DNA of 64,000 nt from NCBI GenBank assembly GCA_022702705.1, contig CM040421.1:78300121-78364120 (forward strand). The letters run 5' to 3'. Position 1 is the first letter of the stretch; each line of letters begins with the position of its first letter. Position numbers and translations under genes: made by a program. This DNA comes from Papilionanthe hookeriana x Papilionanthe teres (taxonomy: Eukaryota; Streptophyta; Magnoliopsida; Asparagales; Orchidaceae). This document shows, in pieces, positions 24,378 through 35,557 of the stretch. The notes beneath the pieces were generated by a model. That model made no database searches, was not told the origin of the DNA, and saw only the letters and a list, made by a program, of their open reading frames with translations.

Positions 24378-25915
24378 CAATGACTCAGGAAAAGGCTGGA
24401 TCATTAATTCCAAAGGGTAGACTTTATCCAGAGGAATTTGATTTTGTCCAATCCCCCTAAGGGTTGGTTCCTTCTCTTTTCAAGTGTTTAAAGACAATGG
24501 TAATCCTCATCAGCATCTTGCACACTTTAGAGCAAGTTGCTGTAACGCATGAGGAAGTGAGGCTCTATTATTCTGACAATTTGTTAACAGTCCACAAGAG
24601 TTGCCTTTGACTGGTATGCAGAACTTCCTAATGGGTCCATCAAAACTTTTGTAGAACTTGAAAGTCTGTTTATTCATTGGTTCACTGGAGCACAACACCA
24701 TACAGCAGTCAGTGATCTGGTGGTAGAAAAACAAAAGCCGGGAAAGAGTCTAATGGATTACATTTTGCGCTGGAGAAATGTTAGAATGAAATATGAACCA
24801 CATCTCCAAGAATAGCATGCTATCGAAATCTTGTCTAAGAATATCTATGGTCCTGTAGCATTCATGCTTAAAGGATTCACAGTAAAAACATTTGAAAAAC
24901 TGCTCAGTAAAGTTGCCAATTTTTAAGAAGAAGCTAAGAAGATAAGTGTAACAGAAAACACAGAAAAGACAAAGTCTGTCAAAACATTTGAGAAGAAACC
25001 AAGAAGTGTTGAAGAAAAAGGTAAACAAGTGATGCAATTTCAACCTGAACAAAAGAAGCAATGACAGAATATACATAAATCATCACAGCAAACATCTTTC
25101 AATTACAACTTCAACAACCAATTCCAATACTGACAGACAGGAGAACGATGACTGAAAGAAGGAATAAAGAATACTGTTCAAGATAGAGGCCATTAGTAAA
25201 ATATTCCATAGTCTGCTGAAGATGCCAGAGTTCAAGCTACTAAACGCTAAAAGACAAGTAGAGATTGACATGAAAGACAATCCCAATTATTGTCCTTACC
25301 AAAGGATGGTTGGACACAAAATTGAAGAATTCTTTGTCTTTAAAGATTGGTTAGAGTGCAACTTCAATAAAGGGAATATAGTAATACCAAAAGAGTATCT
25401 GTAAGAATCTAAAAAAGGTTCAATCAATATGATTTCAATTGATAAACTTATTTCTAATTTTAACAACAAAGACAAAGATGACATTACTCGAGGTAAATAT
25501 TCTGAGGAGATCCTTACGGAGTTTCAAATTACAAAATCTTCTAAGAAATGAATGAAAAAGACTAAAAGAAAACCAAAAAAAGGTTAGAGGTCTTTTAAAC
25601 GTGGGGACTACTTCTCCTTTTGTACTTTCTAGTTCCCATGTTTATTTACCTTCTACTAGAATAATTGTCTCGGAAGAAGGGACAAAATCACTCAAGCCGT
25701 TGAATTTTTATGACTTACTTTTTACCACTACTATGAATAACAATTCTTCTAGTTTTGTTTGCAATTTGTCTATTTGGATGATGCTTCTTAAAATGATAGT
25801 TCCAATTTTAATCCTATAGGCAATGCACAAATCTTACACAATCTTGATCAGTCTAATGACAACCAAAATGAAAATAACATTAGTAACAATTCTGATGATG
25901 GCAAATATGAAAGTG
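24378..25915 (+). pseudogene. gag: Tat-2 gag remnant, 5' part
   Basis: It is homologous to the Tat-1 gag: the Tyr-Pro-Glu-Glu-Phe-Asp start (24420), the His-Phe-Arg-Ala-Ser-Cys segment (24525), the Tyr-Ala-Glu-Leu core and the Leu-Lys-Gly-Phe-Thr segment (24870) are all visible. Stops and frameshifts are scattered throughout. A C-x2-Q-x4-H knuckle-like relic lies at 25285-25330. An Asn/Asp-rich linker ends abruptly at 25915, where the Athila-1 target duplication begins. The rest of the linker continues at 38889. Confidence 0.75.
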
Positions 25916-25920
25916 ATAGT
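25916..25920. repeat. Target-site duplication ATAGT, left copy (Athila-1)
   Basis: ATAGT directly precedes the TGATG start of the Athila-1 LTR and is repeated at 38884-38888 after the other LTR. Confidence 0.9.
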
Positions 25921-27627
25921 TGATGTGACTTTTTTATATGCAAAAATTTATGAACCTAGATTTGTATATTTATAATGATTTCGTAATGTCACAATTTCAA
26001 ACACAAGTATATGTATCGCTCAAGTAATACAGGGCTCTAATGGAGTCTCGTTTATCGATCCCACAGGGAAGATTATTTTTAGAAATTATTTTATTTTCAA
26101 ATTAAAAGTAATTATAACTTTTATTTTTTTTCAAAAATTAGATTTTAAGTTTTATGAAATTTATACTAGATGTAAATAAAATAGCAATAATGTAAATGTT
26201 GATGCAAGTATAAATAAAACAACTTTCTCCTTTTCAACTAATCCAAGATTTTTCAGAAAAACTATCATTCGTGGAGAACTTGAAATTATTGTATTGTGCC
26301 AAATAGAAGCATTCTTATTCTTTACCTTCGCTCGATAGTATAAAGAACATTGAATAATATATAGATTTGTTCAAGATGTATTATTAGTAGAATGGGGTAA
26401 ACTAGACTCACTCTTCTAGATGTCCAAGGGTAGCTATGGTCGGCCCTACTAGTGACTCGTTCACTTTTTATAAACGAAATTAATAGAATTTAGTCTGTCA
26501 CACTAAAAACTAATTAATTCTATGCCAAATAAATAATATTTTCCTATTTATTTGCTCTTCACCTTGAATAACCCGCACATGGCCTTCGATTACCCAAGGA
26601 TTGATGTGATATCCACTAGTTAAGAACTCATCTCCAGATAAGTCTCAGAACTCTTCAACAGATTTTAACAATTCATTCAAATGACCAGTTTAAAAAGTAA
26701 ATTAAGATCAAGTATGAATATCATCACAATAATTTTTAAAATTAAGTTTATGTTCTTCAACGAAATTAAATTATTTTTATTATCTTTTCATGGTTGAAAG
26801 GAGAAAGAAAAGTAACTACTCAGGACACATGGAATTCACACAACAAAAAATATTTATAAAACTCTGAACCAAGTTACAAAAACTTATCTGAAATGTTCCT
26901 TCAAGTGATCCTTTGACTCCTACTGACTCCAATGCAAAATGCATGACTTAAACAGCACCAACTCTTACAAACTCTCACTTACTACTCAAGGAATTGAGTA
27001 GTAACACTCAAAGTAACTAAAATAAAATAAAATAAACTCACTAAATACTTAAGAAGAATATTTTGTGGCTCTCTAAAAATATTTCCGGGCACGGGAGTGC
27101 TCTCTTTTCTGTAGAAATGTCTCATATTTATAGAGCTTCAAAAATGACCAGGGGTTGCTTAAGGCACCTCTTCAAAATTCGTTTAAATTCAATGAATCTT
27201 CTAGAAAGTAACTGTGGCTTCTAGGCACCGAACTTCGTGACCAAATTTTCATACCCCTTCACTTTGGATCGCACCTCTTTGTGATTAAAACTGTTTTTCT
27301 ATGTCCAGATGCATTGTATCACATGTCCTATATATCAGGAGTAACTTCCAGTCTTCTAGAAGGTCTGATAACCGTTTAACACCCTCAAAATAAGTGCTCA
27401 AAGTTGTCGAAAATCTTAACTACTTCGGTATCGAACTGGCGCCTAGGCGCCAGACCTATAATTTTGGCAACTTTGCTTTTTAGCTCAATTTTTGCTCCTT
27501 TTTCCTTCTTGAACTCTTTTTTCATCACCTATATCCAAAAACATAAAAATACCTTTCATTAAAGCATAATATACTTAAAAATTGAATCATAAATAAGGTA
27601 TAAAAATAGGTACCTTTAAATTGATCA
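25921..27627 (-). mobile_element. Athila-1 3' LTR
   Basis: On the plus strand it runs from TGATGTGAC to TTGATCA. It contains the CTGTGGGATCGA-type segment (rc near 26060) and gagcgata repeats typical of Athila LTR ends. An 18-bp perfect palindrome CTGGCGCCTAGGCGCCAG at 27436-27453 is absent from the other LTR. Confidence 0.92.
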
Positions 27628-27640
27628 AATTCCCCCAAAC
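27628..27640 (-). promoter_or_regulatory. Athila-1 polypurine tract
   Basis: On the minus strand GTTTGGGGGAATT abuts the 3' LTR start TGATCA, the expected place for the plus-strand primer. Confidence 0.85.
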
Positions 27641-29097
27641 ATAAATGTTACTTGTTCTTAAGTAACCCTTTTTATTACATAAAAATGTATAACATTTGGA
27701 ATGAAGTTTGAATATTTAAGATTCCTTGTAATTTTTGGTTTTATAAATGCTCTAGTAAATCATTAACCAAATTTCACTAATTAAGGTTAATTTTAAGAAT
27801 TTATAGAATACTTAACTACCAAATTATAAGACTTTAAAATTTTCATTTATTTCAAGAATCATTGTAATTTATCATATTAAGGTCACATAGATAATTTACA
27901 AGAAAAAGACTTTCATGAAAACTTTTTTAGTAAGGATGCTTGTACAAAATAATTAAGTTAAAAATGTAATTAGTTTTCTTCCAATAAGATAATTCAAGTA
28001 AAGCCAATTTTTTATTAGGCATCTCCTCAAACTTCTCCTCACATTTCTTTTTTTGCTCTTTTCTTCTTTTTTTTCTTTTTCTCTGTTTTTTTTTCTTTTT
28101 AAGGATATTTTTCAATCCCCTTTTTTTTATCAATTTGTGAGGATTACTATATCTGGATAGTCTGTTAATGATTTTGAACTTCACTATCCTTAACTTATAT
28201 TTAAAAACTTATACATTTTCACTTAATAAATATGACATTCTAAAAAAGTATTTTTAAAAAATTATTTCAATCTTTTCTTTTTCAAGTAAAAATCTTGATT
28301 CCTTAGTATTTCAAAAATATAACTCTCTTTATTATAAATAGGAAAATTTTTAATCTTATTATTCTTTAATTTAAATAATTTTATTCCTAAAATCAATCAA
28401 AATTATTAAAATATTAGTTAAGTTTACTAAATTATTTATAAATTCAAAAATTTAAGTAATCTTAAATAAATTTTTCATTCCTTATGTTATGTTAATATTT
28501 TTAAAGAAAATATTAGTAATTAAGGACAAATAATATTTAAATTTCAAAGTATTTTCCCTTCCCCCAAACTTCAGTTTTGGTATAAACATGAATCATGAAA
28601 ATTTCTAAAGCATGAGAGAAAGAATAGCATATTTCCACCAAGAATTTTTCTAAGTATATGAAAAAAAAAATCTAGAAAGGAAATTTTCTTCCTACACATG
28701 CTTTTTATGAATATAAAAGAAATGTTTAAGCATATTTGGAATATTTTAGTAAGTAGGATCAATTTCTAAAAACAAATTTTATAATTTTAAACAAAAATAA
28801 CTAAACTAAACATGTGTACTGATCACTGTACTAAAACGAAAATAAAACATGTCATTACAAAAATAAACTCTAACAATCCAACAATCATCAGTACAACAAT
28901 AAGTGTCTCAGAATCAATACACTCTAAACATCAAAAGTACACTAACATCAACGGTGCATCAAACATAAAAATAAATCATCACATACATCCAAAACTAACA
29001 CACTAACAAAACATAATATAAATAACAAAACTACATAATCATAGAAATCTACTCATCACTACTTTCTCCTCATCCTCGTCATCATCAAAAGAAAAAT
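27641..29097 (-). other. Athila-1 3' untranslated region
   Basis: AT-rich non-coding DNA between the env-like ORF and the polypurine tract, with pyrimidine runs at 28040-28100. A second polypurine-like word, GTTTGGGGGAAGGG on the minus strand, lies at 28556-28569. Confidence 0.7.
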
Positions 29098-30216
29098 CTA
29101 CATTCTTATTCTGGTGATAATCATATGGTGAGAATCGAGGGCAGGTCGAGAACTGAACTGAATGATCACCCTTAAGGAATCTAATAACAGTCTCAGAATA
29201 CTCTGCATCAAAATCACTCTTCCTCTGGGTTTACTCAGAAAGTGATCCACTTTCAAATCTATTGTATCCACTCTACACTGGGTTAAAAGTACCATATTAT
29301 GCTGCTCTATAAATTTATCATGAATAATTTCCCAAAAACTAGATGGTGGCTCAGCAACAGAAGTAGAGGGTCGAGAAGTAGAAGGTCTACCTGAAGTAGG
29401 TAATGAATTAGAGGGTGCGGTAGAACTCTTACCTCGAAGTCGATCATAAATACTAACATTGTCCCGTCCAATGGGCTTGGTAGACTTGAGCTTATCCTCT
29501 GAAAGCACAGCAAAAACTCCAGCACTTTCACACAGAGAATAAATCAGAGATGGTAATCCCAATCCCACAGAAGTGCTGGAACAAGCAGTGGCCTTTACAC
29601 AATCATAAATAATACTCCTGACATCAGTTGGCTTTCTCTCCTGTATGCAGTAGTTGAGGATAGCTCTGTCCTTTGTAACCTCACTCAAATGGATGGATGG
29701 AAGGAGGAGAGCAGAAATAAAGTAATGCCAGGCCTTCGAAACACCATTTAACTTAGAATATGAAAAATTTACCTATTTCTCGTTCCAAATCTTCCAAGCT
29801 CCAGTATCTTCAGTCAAATATGCAATAATCATCTCCAAATCTCCCTCAGATAGAGATAATCTAGAATAGTAACACTTAATGTTCAGTGGCAGGCCGTAGA
29901 AGATGTTGATTCTTTCAAGAGTAAATCCTACTCCAACTCCTCTCATGAAGATCTCGTAATCTTCAGCATCCAAAAAATTAGCATAAAATTCCCTGACGAT
30001 AAGGATCACAGCAATAGCAGTGAAGTAACAGAATCGTTGTCAGTTCAATGCAATGATCGTATCTTCAATCATTCCACCAGGATTGTAGAAACTTCTCTCT
30101 AAGATAAATTTTCTCGTAATAGCAAATTTATTGTAATGAAAATGTGTTGCGGTAGTAGCGAATTTGCTGGGATCAAAATTTTCTCGTTCATTCCCTTTCT
30201 TAGATTTCAGAGCCAT
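29098..30216 (-). pseudogene. Athila-1 env-like ORF (putative plant transposon protein domain)
   Basis: Athila elements carry an additional ORF after the integrase whose product has been called env-like. Here it starts at the ATG at 30216-30214 (Met-Ala-Leu-Lys-Ser-Lys-Lys). It shows the Val-Arg-Glu-Phe-Tyr-Ala-Asn segment (about 29998), Arg-Gly-Val plus Ile-Asn-x-Phe-Tyr-Gly-Leu-Pro (about 29900), and later Thr-Lys-Asp-Arg-Ala-Ile-Leu (about 29670) with a Ser/Pro/Thr-rich tail. That order matches the plant transposon protein family found downstream of Athila pol. Stops occur near 30020 and 29773. I cannot see a convincing signal peptide or membrane segment. Confidence 0.75.
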
Positions 30217-30951
30217 CTAAATGTAAGAGAAAGAAAATGTAAAATAAATTGAAGGATCAAAAGAACAAACTTATTTAAGCTTTAAAAACTTAAATAAAGC
30301 TTCAAATCCATGTATTAAACTCTAAAAATCAAAGTTTTTTCTAAATTTTCGGTTTTGCTCAAAAGTTGAAAAATTCATGGTGAAAATAAAAAACAAATAG
30401 ATTAGAAGGAAGATCTGACCTCGAGATGAAGAAATCGAGTGACTCGAAGCTCAAAAACTTAAAAAACCGACCTAAAAATGGATCCCTAGGTATGCATTTC
30501 GCGAAAAATGAAGGAAGAAGGAGCTTAGGCGTAGTTAATGGCGTCGGTGGGTTTAAAAGCCCGAATTTCGGGTTCAGGCCGAACCGACGCCTAGACGCCA
30601 GACTCGCCTTCCCAAAAATTTGATTTAAAAATTGTATTTTCCACCAAAACTTAACAAATTCGACTTCTAATTACTCATATGAGAGTATTACTCTAATTTC
30701 TAACTTCCAAACATTTCCACAAACAATTTAAATGATAAAATAGATCCAAAATTTAAACACAAGATATAATCAAACTCTTCCAATTCCATTTCAAAATTTT
30801 CCATTCCAAGCTCAAGAAATTACAGAAAAGTACTATAACAAGGTTCAACTCTTAATAAACAACACAAACATCACTATTTCAAAGCAAATTCACAATCAAA
30901 CAAAACACTTTAAACAATGAAAGCAAACACACAAAATAAATATTCGACACA
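30217..30951 (-). other. Athila-1 spacer upstream of env-like ORF
   Basis: AT-rich non-coding DNA. It contains one GC-rich palindrome relic (about 30587-30601) of the GGCGCCTAGGCGCC family. A promoter or splice acceptor for the env-like ORF might lie here, but I cannot pinpoint one. Confidence 0.4.
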
Positions 30952-31200
30952 CTAAAACATGAGTCGATCACACCTAGAACACACTAATGCCTTTGGAAAT
31001 TCCAAAGCCGTCTTCTCATCAATCCATTTGCTCTTCGCATACATCGTCACTTGAGAATCTTGAAAGGCCGTCATATGATCAAATTGAAGCTTTGTCTGCC
31101 ATTCCAAGTGCTCGGTTTGGTGATACATCTCATGTAGACGATTTCCAACACTTAGCAATTCTGCCTCAATCTTATATAGACAACTGAATAATTTCTCCAA
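30952..31200 (-). CDS. Small ORF between Athila-1 integrase and env-like ORF, unknown
   Basis: An 82-codon frame on the coding strand, starting at the ATG at 31200 and ending near 30952. It is predicted to be helical, with Glu/Gln/His-rich heptad-like spacing (Leu-Tyr-Lys-Ile-Glu-Ala-Glu-Leu-Leu) and a Cys-Ser-Arg-Cys pair near the C-terminus. I do not recognise a domain. It may be a leftover of a longer ORF or a chance frame. Confidence 0.3.
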   Translation of the reverse strand: MEKLFSCLYKIEAELLSVGNRLHEMYHQTEHLEWQTKLQFDHMTAFQDSQVTMYAKSKWIDEKTALEFPKALVCSRCDRLMF

Positions 31201-31804
31201 ACATACTGCAGTATAACCATTGAAATAAGGTTAAGGATCTTTAGAATACTTATCTCTTAACTCATTGCCATGATTTCCTCTCTCCACTACTTCTAAACTT
31301 CTCTTTTCTCCTCCAAAATGAGTTGTGCTGGACAAAATTAGGGTTGCTTAGGGAGTGGGGACGAAGATAGGGTAGTTTATAGGAAGAATTCGTGTGAAAA
31401 ACTGAAGATTTTTTGTTTTTGCATGAACCTGTAACTAGGGCGCCTAGGCGTCAAAATCTGGCACCTAGGCGTCAAACCATCGATACACAAGTTATGCTGG
31501 CGCTTAGGCGCTAAGTTTGGGCGCTTAAGCGCCGGAACCATGTTCGACTCTGTTTCGCCTATCATCAAATTTACAAAGTTTCAGTCTTAAAATAGGTCTA
31601 TTAAAATGGTGTGATCAACACACACATAACAATTGAGATAAATTCAATTCACGAACAACCATAATGATAATATATGGGTTGCCTCCCACAAAGCGCTTGG
31701 TTTAACGTCATCAGCCAGACCTAATTAGTTATTTTAATCTTGTAGACTCAGCTTGTAAGCCTCCTTGTAAATCGGTTTCATTTCTCCCATATAAGGCTTC
31801 AGTC
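31201..31804 (-). other. Athila-1 spacer after integrase, with a palindrome cluster
   Basis: Non-coding. Between 31438 and 31535 four copies of a GGCGCYTAGGCGYC-type palindrome occur within 100 bp. Confidence 0.6.
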
Positions 31805-32830
31805 TTAATCCGTTGACTTTAAATATTTTTCCCGTCTTGGGATCTTTAATACCACAACTCCATAAGGATATACTTTCTCAATTATAAATGGTCCCATCCA
31901 TTTAGATCTTAATTTTCTAGGAAAAAGTCTAAAACGAGTATTAAATAATAATACTTCTTGTCTAGGCACAAATATTTTTCTTGAAATCTTTTTATCATGA
32001 AATTTCATCATTTTTTCCTTATAACTCTTTGCATTTTCATAGGACTCATTTCTTATCTCTTCCATTTCATTCAGTTGTAATAATCGTTTCTCTCCTGCAG
32101 CATTCAAATCATAATTGAACTCCTTTATCACCCAGTAAGCTTTATGTTCCAGTTCAACAAGTAAGTGACAATGGTTACCATAAACTAACTGATAAGGTGA
32201 CATTCCAATAGGTGTTTCCATAATGCAGAATCAAGTCTATCAACCTAGATCGTTCTTTTAGGATTAACAGTCTTCTCTAATATTCTTTTAATTTCTCTGT
32301 TTGATACTTCAGCCATTCCACTTGTTTGTGGGTGATAAGCAGTTGTAATTCTATGTTTAATTCTGAATATTTCTAGTAATGATTGAATTCTTACATTTCT
32401 GAAATGACTTCCCCCATCTGTGATAATTACCCTCGGCATTCCAAATCTTGTAAAAATCATTTTCTTTAAAAATTTTGAAACACTTTTGGAATCTCGGTTA
32501 GGTAAAGCTACAACTTCAATCCACTTTGAAACATAATCAACTGCTAATAAAATATAAATCTTTCCAGATGATGGTATAAAAGGTCCCATAAAGTCTAAAC
32601 CCCATACATCAAAAATCTCAATTTCTAATATATAGCTTAGAGGCATTTCATCTTTTCTGGATATATTCCCCATTCTTTGACATCAATCACAAGTTTTCAC
32701 ATAATGTCCAACATATTTAAATAATTTAGGACAACATAATCCAGAATTTAAAATTTTAAACGCAGTTTTATCCACTCCAAAGTGTCCTCCAAATTCATAA
32801 TCGTGACATTTTTGAATAATTGCAAAAGTT
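31805..32830 (-). pseudogene. INT: Athila-1 integrase
   Basis: The zinc-finger part (about 32830-32680) has two His and two Cys positions, with a stop between the Cys. The core frame 32673-32245 shows all three catalytic acids: Trp-Gly-Leu-Asp (about 32590), Ile-Thr-Asp-Gly-Gly (about 32420) and Met-Ala-Glu-Val-Ser-Asn-Arg-Glu (about 32310). The C-terminal frame 32221-31805 has Pro-Tyr-Gln-Leu-Val-Tyr-Gly and Lys-Trp-x-Gly-Pro-Phe. A stop and frameshift near 32240 separate the two parts. Confidence 0.85.
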
Positions 32831-33144
32831 TCTTCATAAGGTACACATCTTTAAATCACAGAATCTCTGCCTAGTTTTAATAAATAAGGATCTTCCCAAA
32901 TATATGATTTAGAATCATTCTTGAATTTCTTAATATATTTGCTATTCAATCCATACGGTAAAATATTGCTAACCAAATAGTTAACTATATCATCATATCA
33001 AGGCGTTTGTAATCCTTGAATAACATATAACTATTCATTAGGGAATTTCTCATTTATGTTTTATTCAGTAATCTTCTCACTATCATTTTTAATACTTGAT
33101 AAATGATCAGAAATTTGCTTGTCACCTCCTTTTCTATCCACTAT

Positions 33145-33648
33145 TTAAAAATCAAATCCTTGTAAAAGTAGAACCCATCTCATCAATCTAGGTTTAGCAT
33201 CCTTTTTAGACATTAAATACTTAATAGCGAAATGATCAGTATGTACGATACATTTGGTCCCAAGAAGATAATGTCTAAATTTATCAAAGGCATATACTAT
33301 TGCTAAGAACTCTTTCTCAGTAGTCTTGTAATTTATTTGAGTTTCATTAAGAGTTTTACTAGTATAGCATATAACTTCGAAAATTTTCTTATATTTTTGT
33401 CTCAATACAGCTCCAATTTCATAATCACTTGCATCACGCATTAATTCAAAAGGTTTACTCTAATTAGGTGTAACAATGATAGGTGCAATGATTAATTTCT
33501 CTTTTAGATTATTGAATGCATTCAGACAATCTTCATTAAATTCAAACTTAACTTCTTTTTTTAATAAATGACAAAGAGGATTAGCAATCTTAGAAAAATC
33601 CTTTATATATCTTTTATAAAATCCAGCATGACCCAGAAAACTTCTCAC
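33145..33648 (-). pseudogene. RNH: Athila-1 RT connection and RNase H
   Basis: The connection (33648-33460) has Phe-Leu-Gly-His-Ala-Gly-Phe-Tyr. RNase H (33441-33145) has Asp-Ala-Ser-Asp-Tyr (first catalytic Asp), Thr-Thr-Glu-Lys-Glu (catalytic Glu) and His-Thr-Asp-His (catalytic Asp). A stop near 33460 interrupts the frame. The region from 33144 to 32831 is the degenerate RNase H end and linker to integrase. Confidence 0.82.
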
Positions 33649-34558
33649 ATTAGTAATAGTAGTAGGTGGTTAAAGTTTAGCAATAATTTTTAATTTTGCC
33701 TAATCAACTTCCATCCCTTTTTGTGAAATTTTATGTCCAAGTACAATTCTTTCTGTGACCATAAACTCACATTTTTCCCAGTTTAGAACCAAATTTGTTT
33801 CTTCACATCTTTTCAGAACTTTTTTTATATTTTCCAAGCAAGACTCAAAAGAAGTTCCAAATACTGAAAAATCATTCACAAATACTTTAATTCCTTTATC
33901 AATTAGATCACAGAATATTGACATCATACATCTTTGAAAAGTTGCAGGTGCATTACATAAACTGAAAGGCATTCTTCTAAAGGCAAATGTTCCATAAGGA
34001 CTTGTAAATGTTGTCTTCTCGTGATCCTCAGGAGCAACGGGTAATTGATGATAACTAGAATACCCATCCAAAAAATAGAAATATGAGTGTCCAGCTAATT
34101 TATCCAGCATCTGATCCAAGAAAGTAAAGGAAAATGATCCTTTCTAGTGGCATTGTTTAATTTTTGATAATTGATTCAAATTCACCGTCCAGTAACTTGT
34201 CTTACACGGATTAATTCATTTTTATCATTAACAATGACAGTTACTCCTCCTTTCTTCGGAACACAATGAATGGGACTTACTCATTGACTATCTGAAATAG
34301 GATAAATAATTCCAACATCTAACCATTTTAAAATCTCTTTTTTAACAACCTCTTTCATAATTGGATTCAATCTTCTTTAAGGTTCAATAGTAGGTTTACA
34401 ATTTTCTTCCATTAAAATCCTATGCATACAGATTGAAGGGCTTATTCCTCTTATATCTGCAATAGTCCAACCAAAAGCTTTCTTATAGTTCTTCAGAACT
34501 CCTATTAATTTTTCTTCTTGATCATTGCTTAGTTCAGAAGATATAATCAGAGGTAAAG
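33649..34558 (-). pseudogene. RT: Athila-1 reverse transcriptase
   Basis: The palm region is continuous in 34119-33700: Phe-Leu-Asp-Gly-Tyr-Ser, Thr-Phe-Ala-Phe-Arg-Arg-Met-Pro-Phe and Cys-Asn-Ala-Pro-Ala-Thr-Phe-Gln-Arg-Cys-Met. The catalytic box near 33870 reads Phe-Val-Asn-Asp, with the first active-site Asp changed to Asn (one G-to-A type change), so the enzyme would be dead even without the stops upstream (34558-34120). The fingers region with Pro-Lys-Lys-Gly-Gly lies near 34250. Confidence 0.87.
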
Positions 34559-35420
34559 TTAATGAATTCCAACAAATGCATACTTTAAATATGCAGGTAA
34601 TATTTTTAATTCTAGTTCAGGGGATTTTTCAACTGAGGGTAAAAGCATATCATTTTTAGTCGGGTCTAAAATTTCCCAATTATCATGAATGTAATGAGTT
34701 TCTTCAAATAAATCTTTTTCATTCACTTCTTCAAACTCTTCCGTTAATGACTCATTATATAACATAGATTCATCATTTTTTTCTTCAGAAATGACTTTAC
34801 ATTTTTCTTGATAATGCTTTTCAATTATATAATCAATAATATCCATCGATAGCATTTTCCTTTATCAGGATACCTCATTGATTTCATAACATTTAATGTT
34901 ATCTTATGATTATTAACTCTCGTTGTTAATTCTCCTTTTTGCACATCAATCATAGCACGTCCAGTAGCTAGAAAAGGTCTCCTTAAAATAATAGGTATTT
35001 CTTTTTCTTCTTCCATATGCAGTATAATGAAATCCACAGGGAAGATAAATTTATCCACTTTAACAAGAACATCCTCTATAACTCCTTTAGAATTAGTAAT
35101 AGATCGATCAGCTAACTAAAGTGTTAAAGTGGTGGGAGAAATCATTCCTAAATCTAACCTTCAAAAGATAGAAAATGGCATGAGATTAATACTTGCTCCT
35201 AAATCACATAAGGTTTTTCCACAAAATTTTTCTCCAATAGCACATGCTATAGTGAAACTTCCAGGATCTTTAAGCTTCTGAGATAGTTTCGTTTGAATTA
35301 TTGCACTACATTCTTCACTTAATGCAACAGTTTCATAATCTTCAAATTTTTATTTCTTGCTTAAAATGTCCTTCATAAATATTGCATAACTCGGCATTTG
35401 TTCTAAAGCTTCAGCAAAAG
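34559..35420 (-). pseudogene. pro: Athila-1 aspartic protease and linker
   Basis: The catalytic Asp at 35205-35203 sits in Leu-Cys-Asp-Leu-Gly-Ala-Ser-Ile-Asn-Leu-Met-Pro, the Athila form of the retropepsin active site. The frame then passes two stops and continues in 35058-34825 with an Ile-Pro-Ile-Ile-Leu-x-Arg-Pro-Phe flap segment. A frameshift leads to an acidic linker, 34855-34559. The matching region of Athila-2 (50860-51759) is one open frame. Confidence 0.82.
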
Positions 35421-35557
35421 GAATGTTGATGGTAAGTTTCTTAAAAATCTCAAAGAACTTAGAAAATTGATGGTCAAACTTATGCTATTTTAGTCCTTGA
35501 GGAAAAGGTGGTGGTGGTCTTTCAACTTCCACTTCAATAGGAATTACAGTCTGATTC

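Noticed and set aside
24510..25484. Series of minus-strand frames with Cys/Phe/Leu-rich, membrane-like products
   Set aside because: They are reverse-strand shadows of the decayed Tat-2 gag; hydrophobicity arises from complementing Lys/Glu-rich codons.
27927..28184. Lys/Arg-rich minus-strand frame of 85 codons
   Set aside because: Produced by pyrimidine runs in the Athila-1 3' untranslated region; low-complexity peptide without a start context or homologue.
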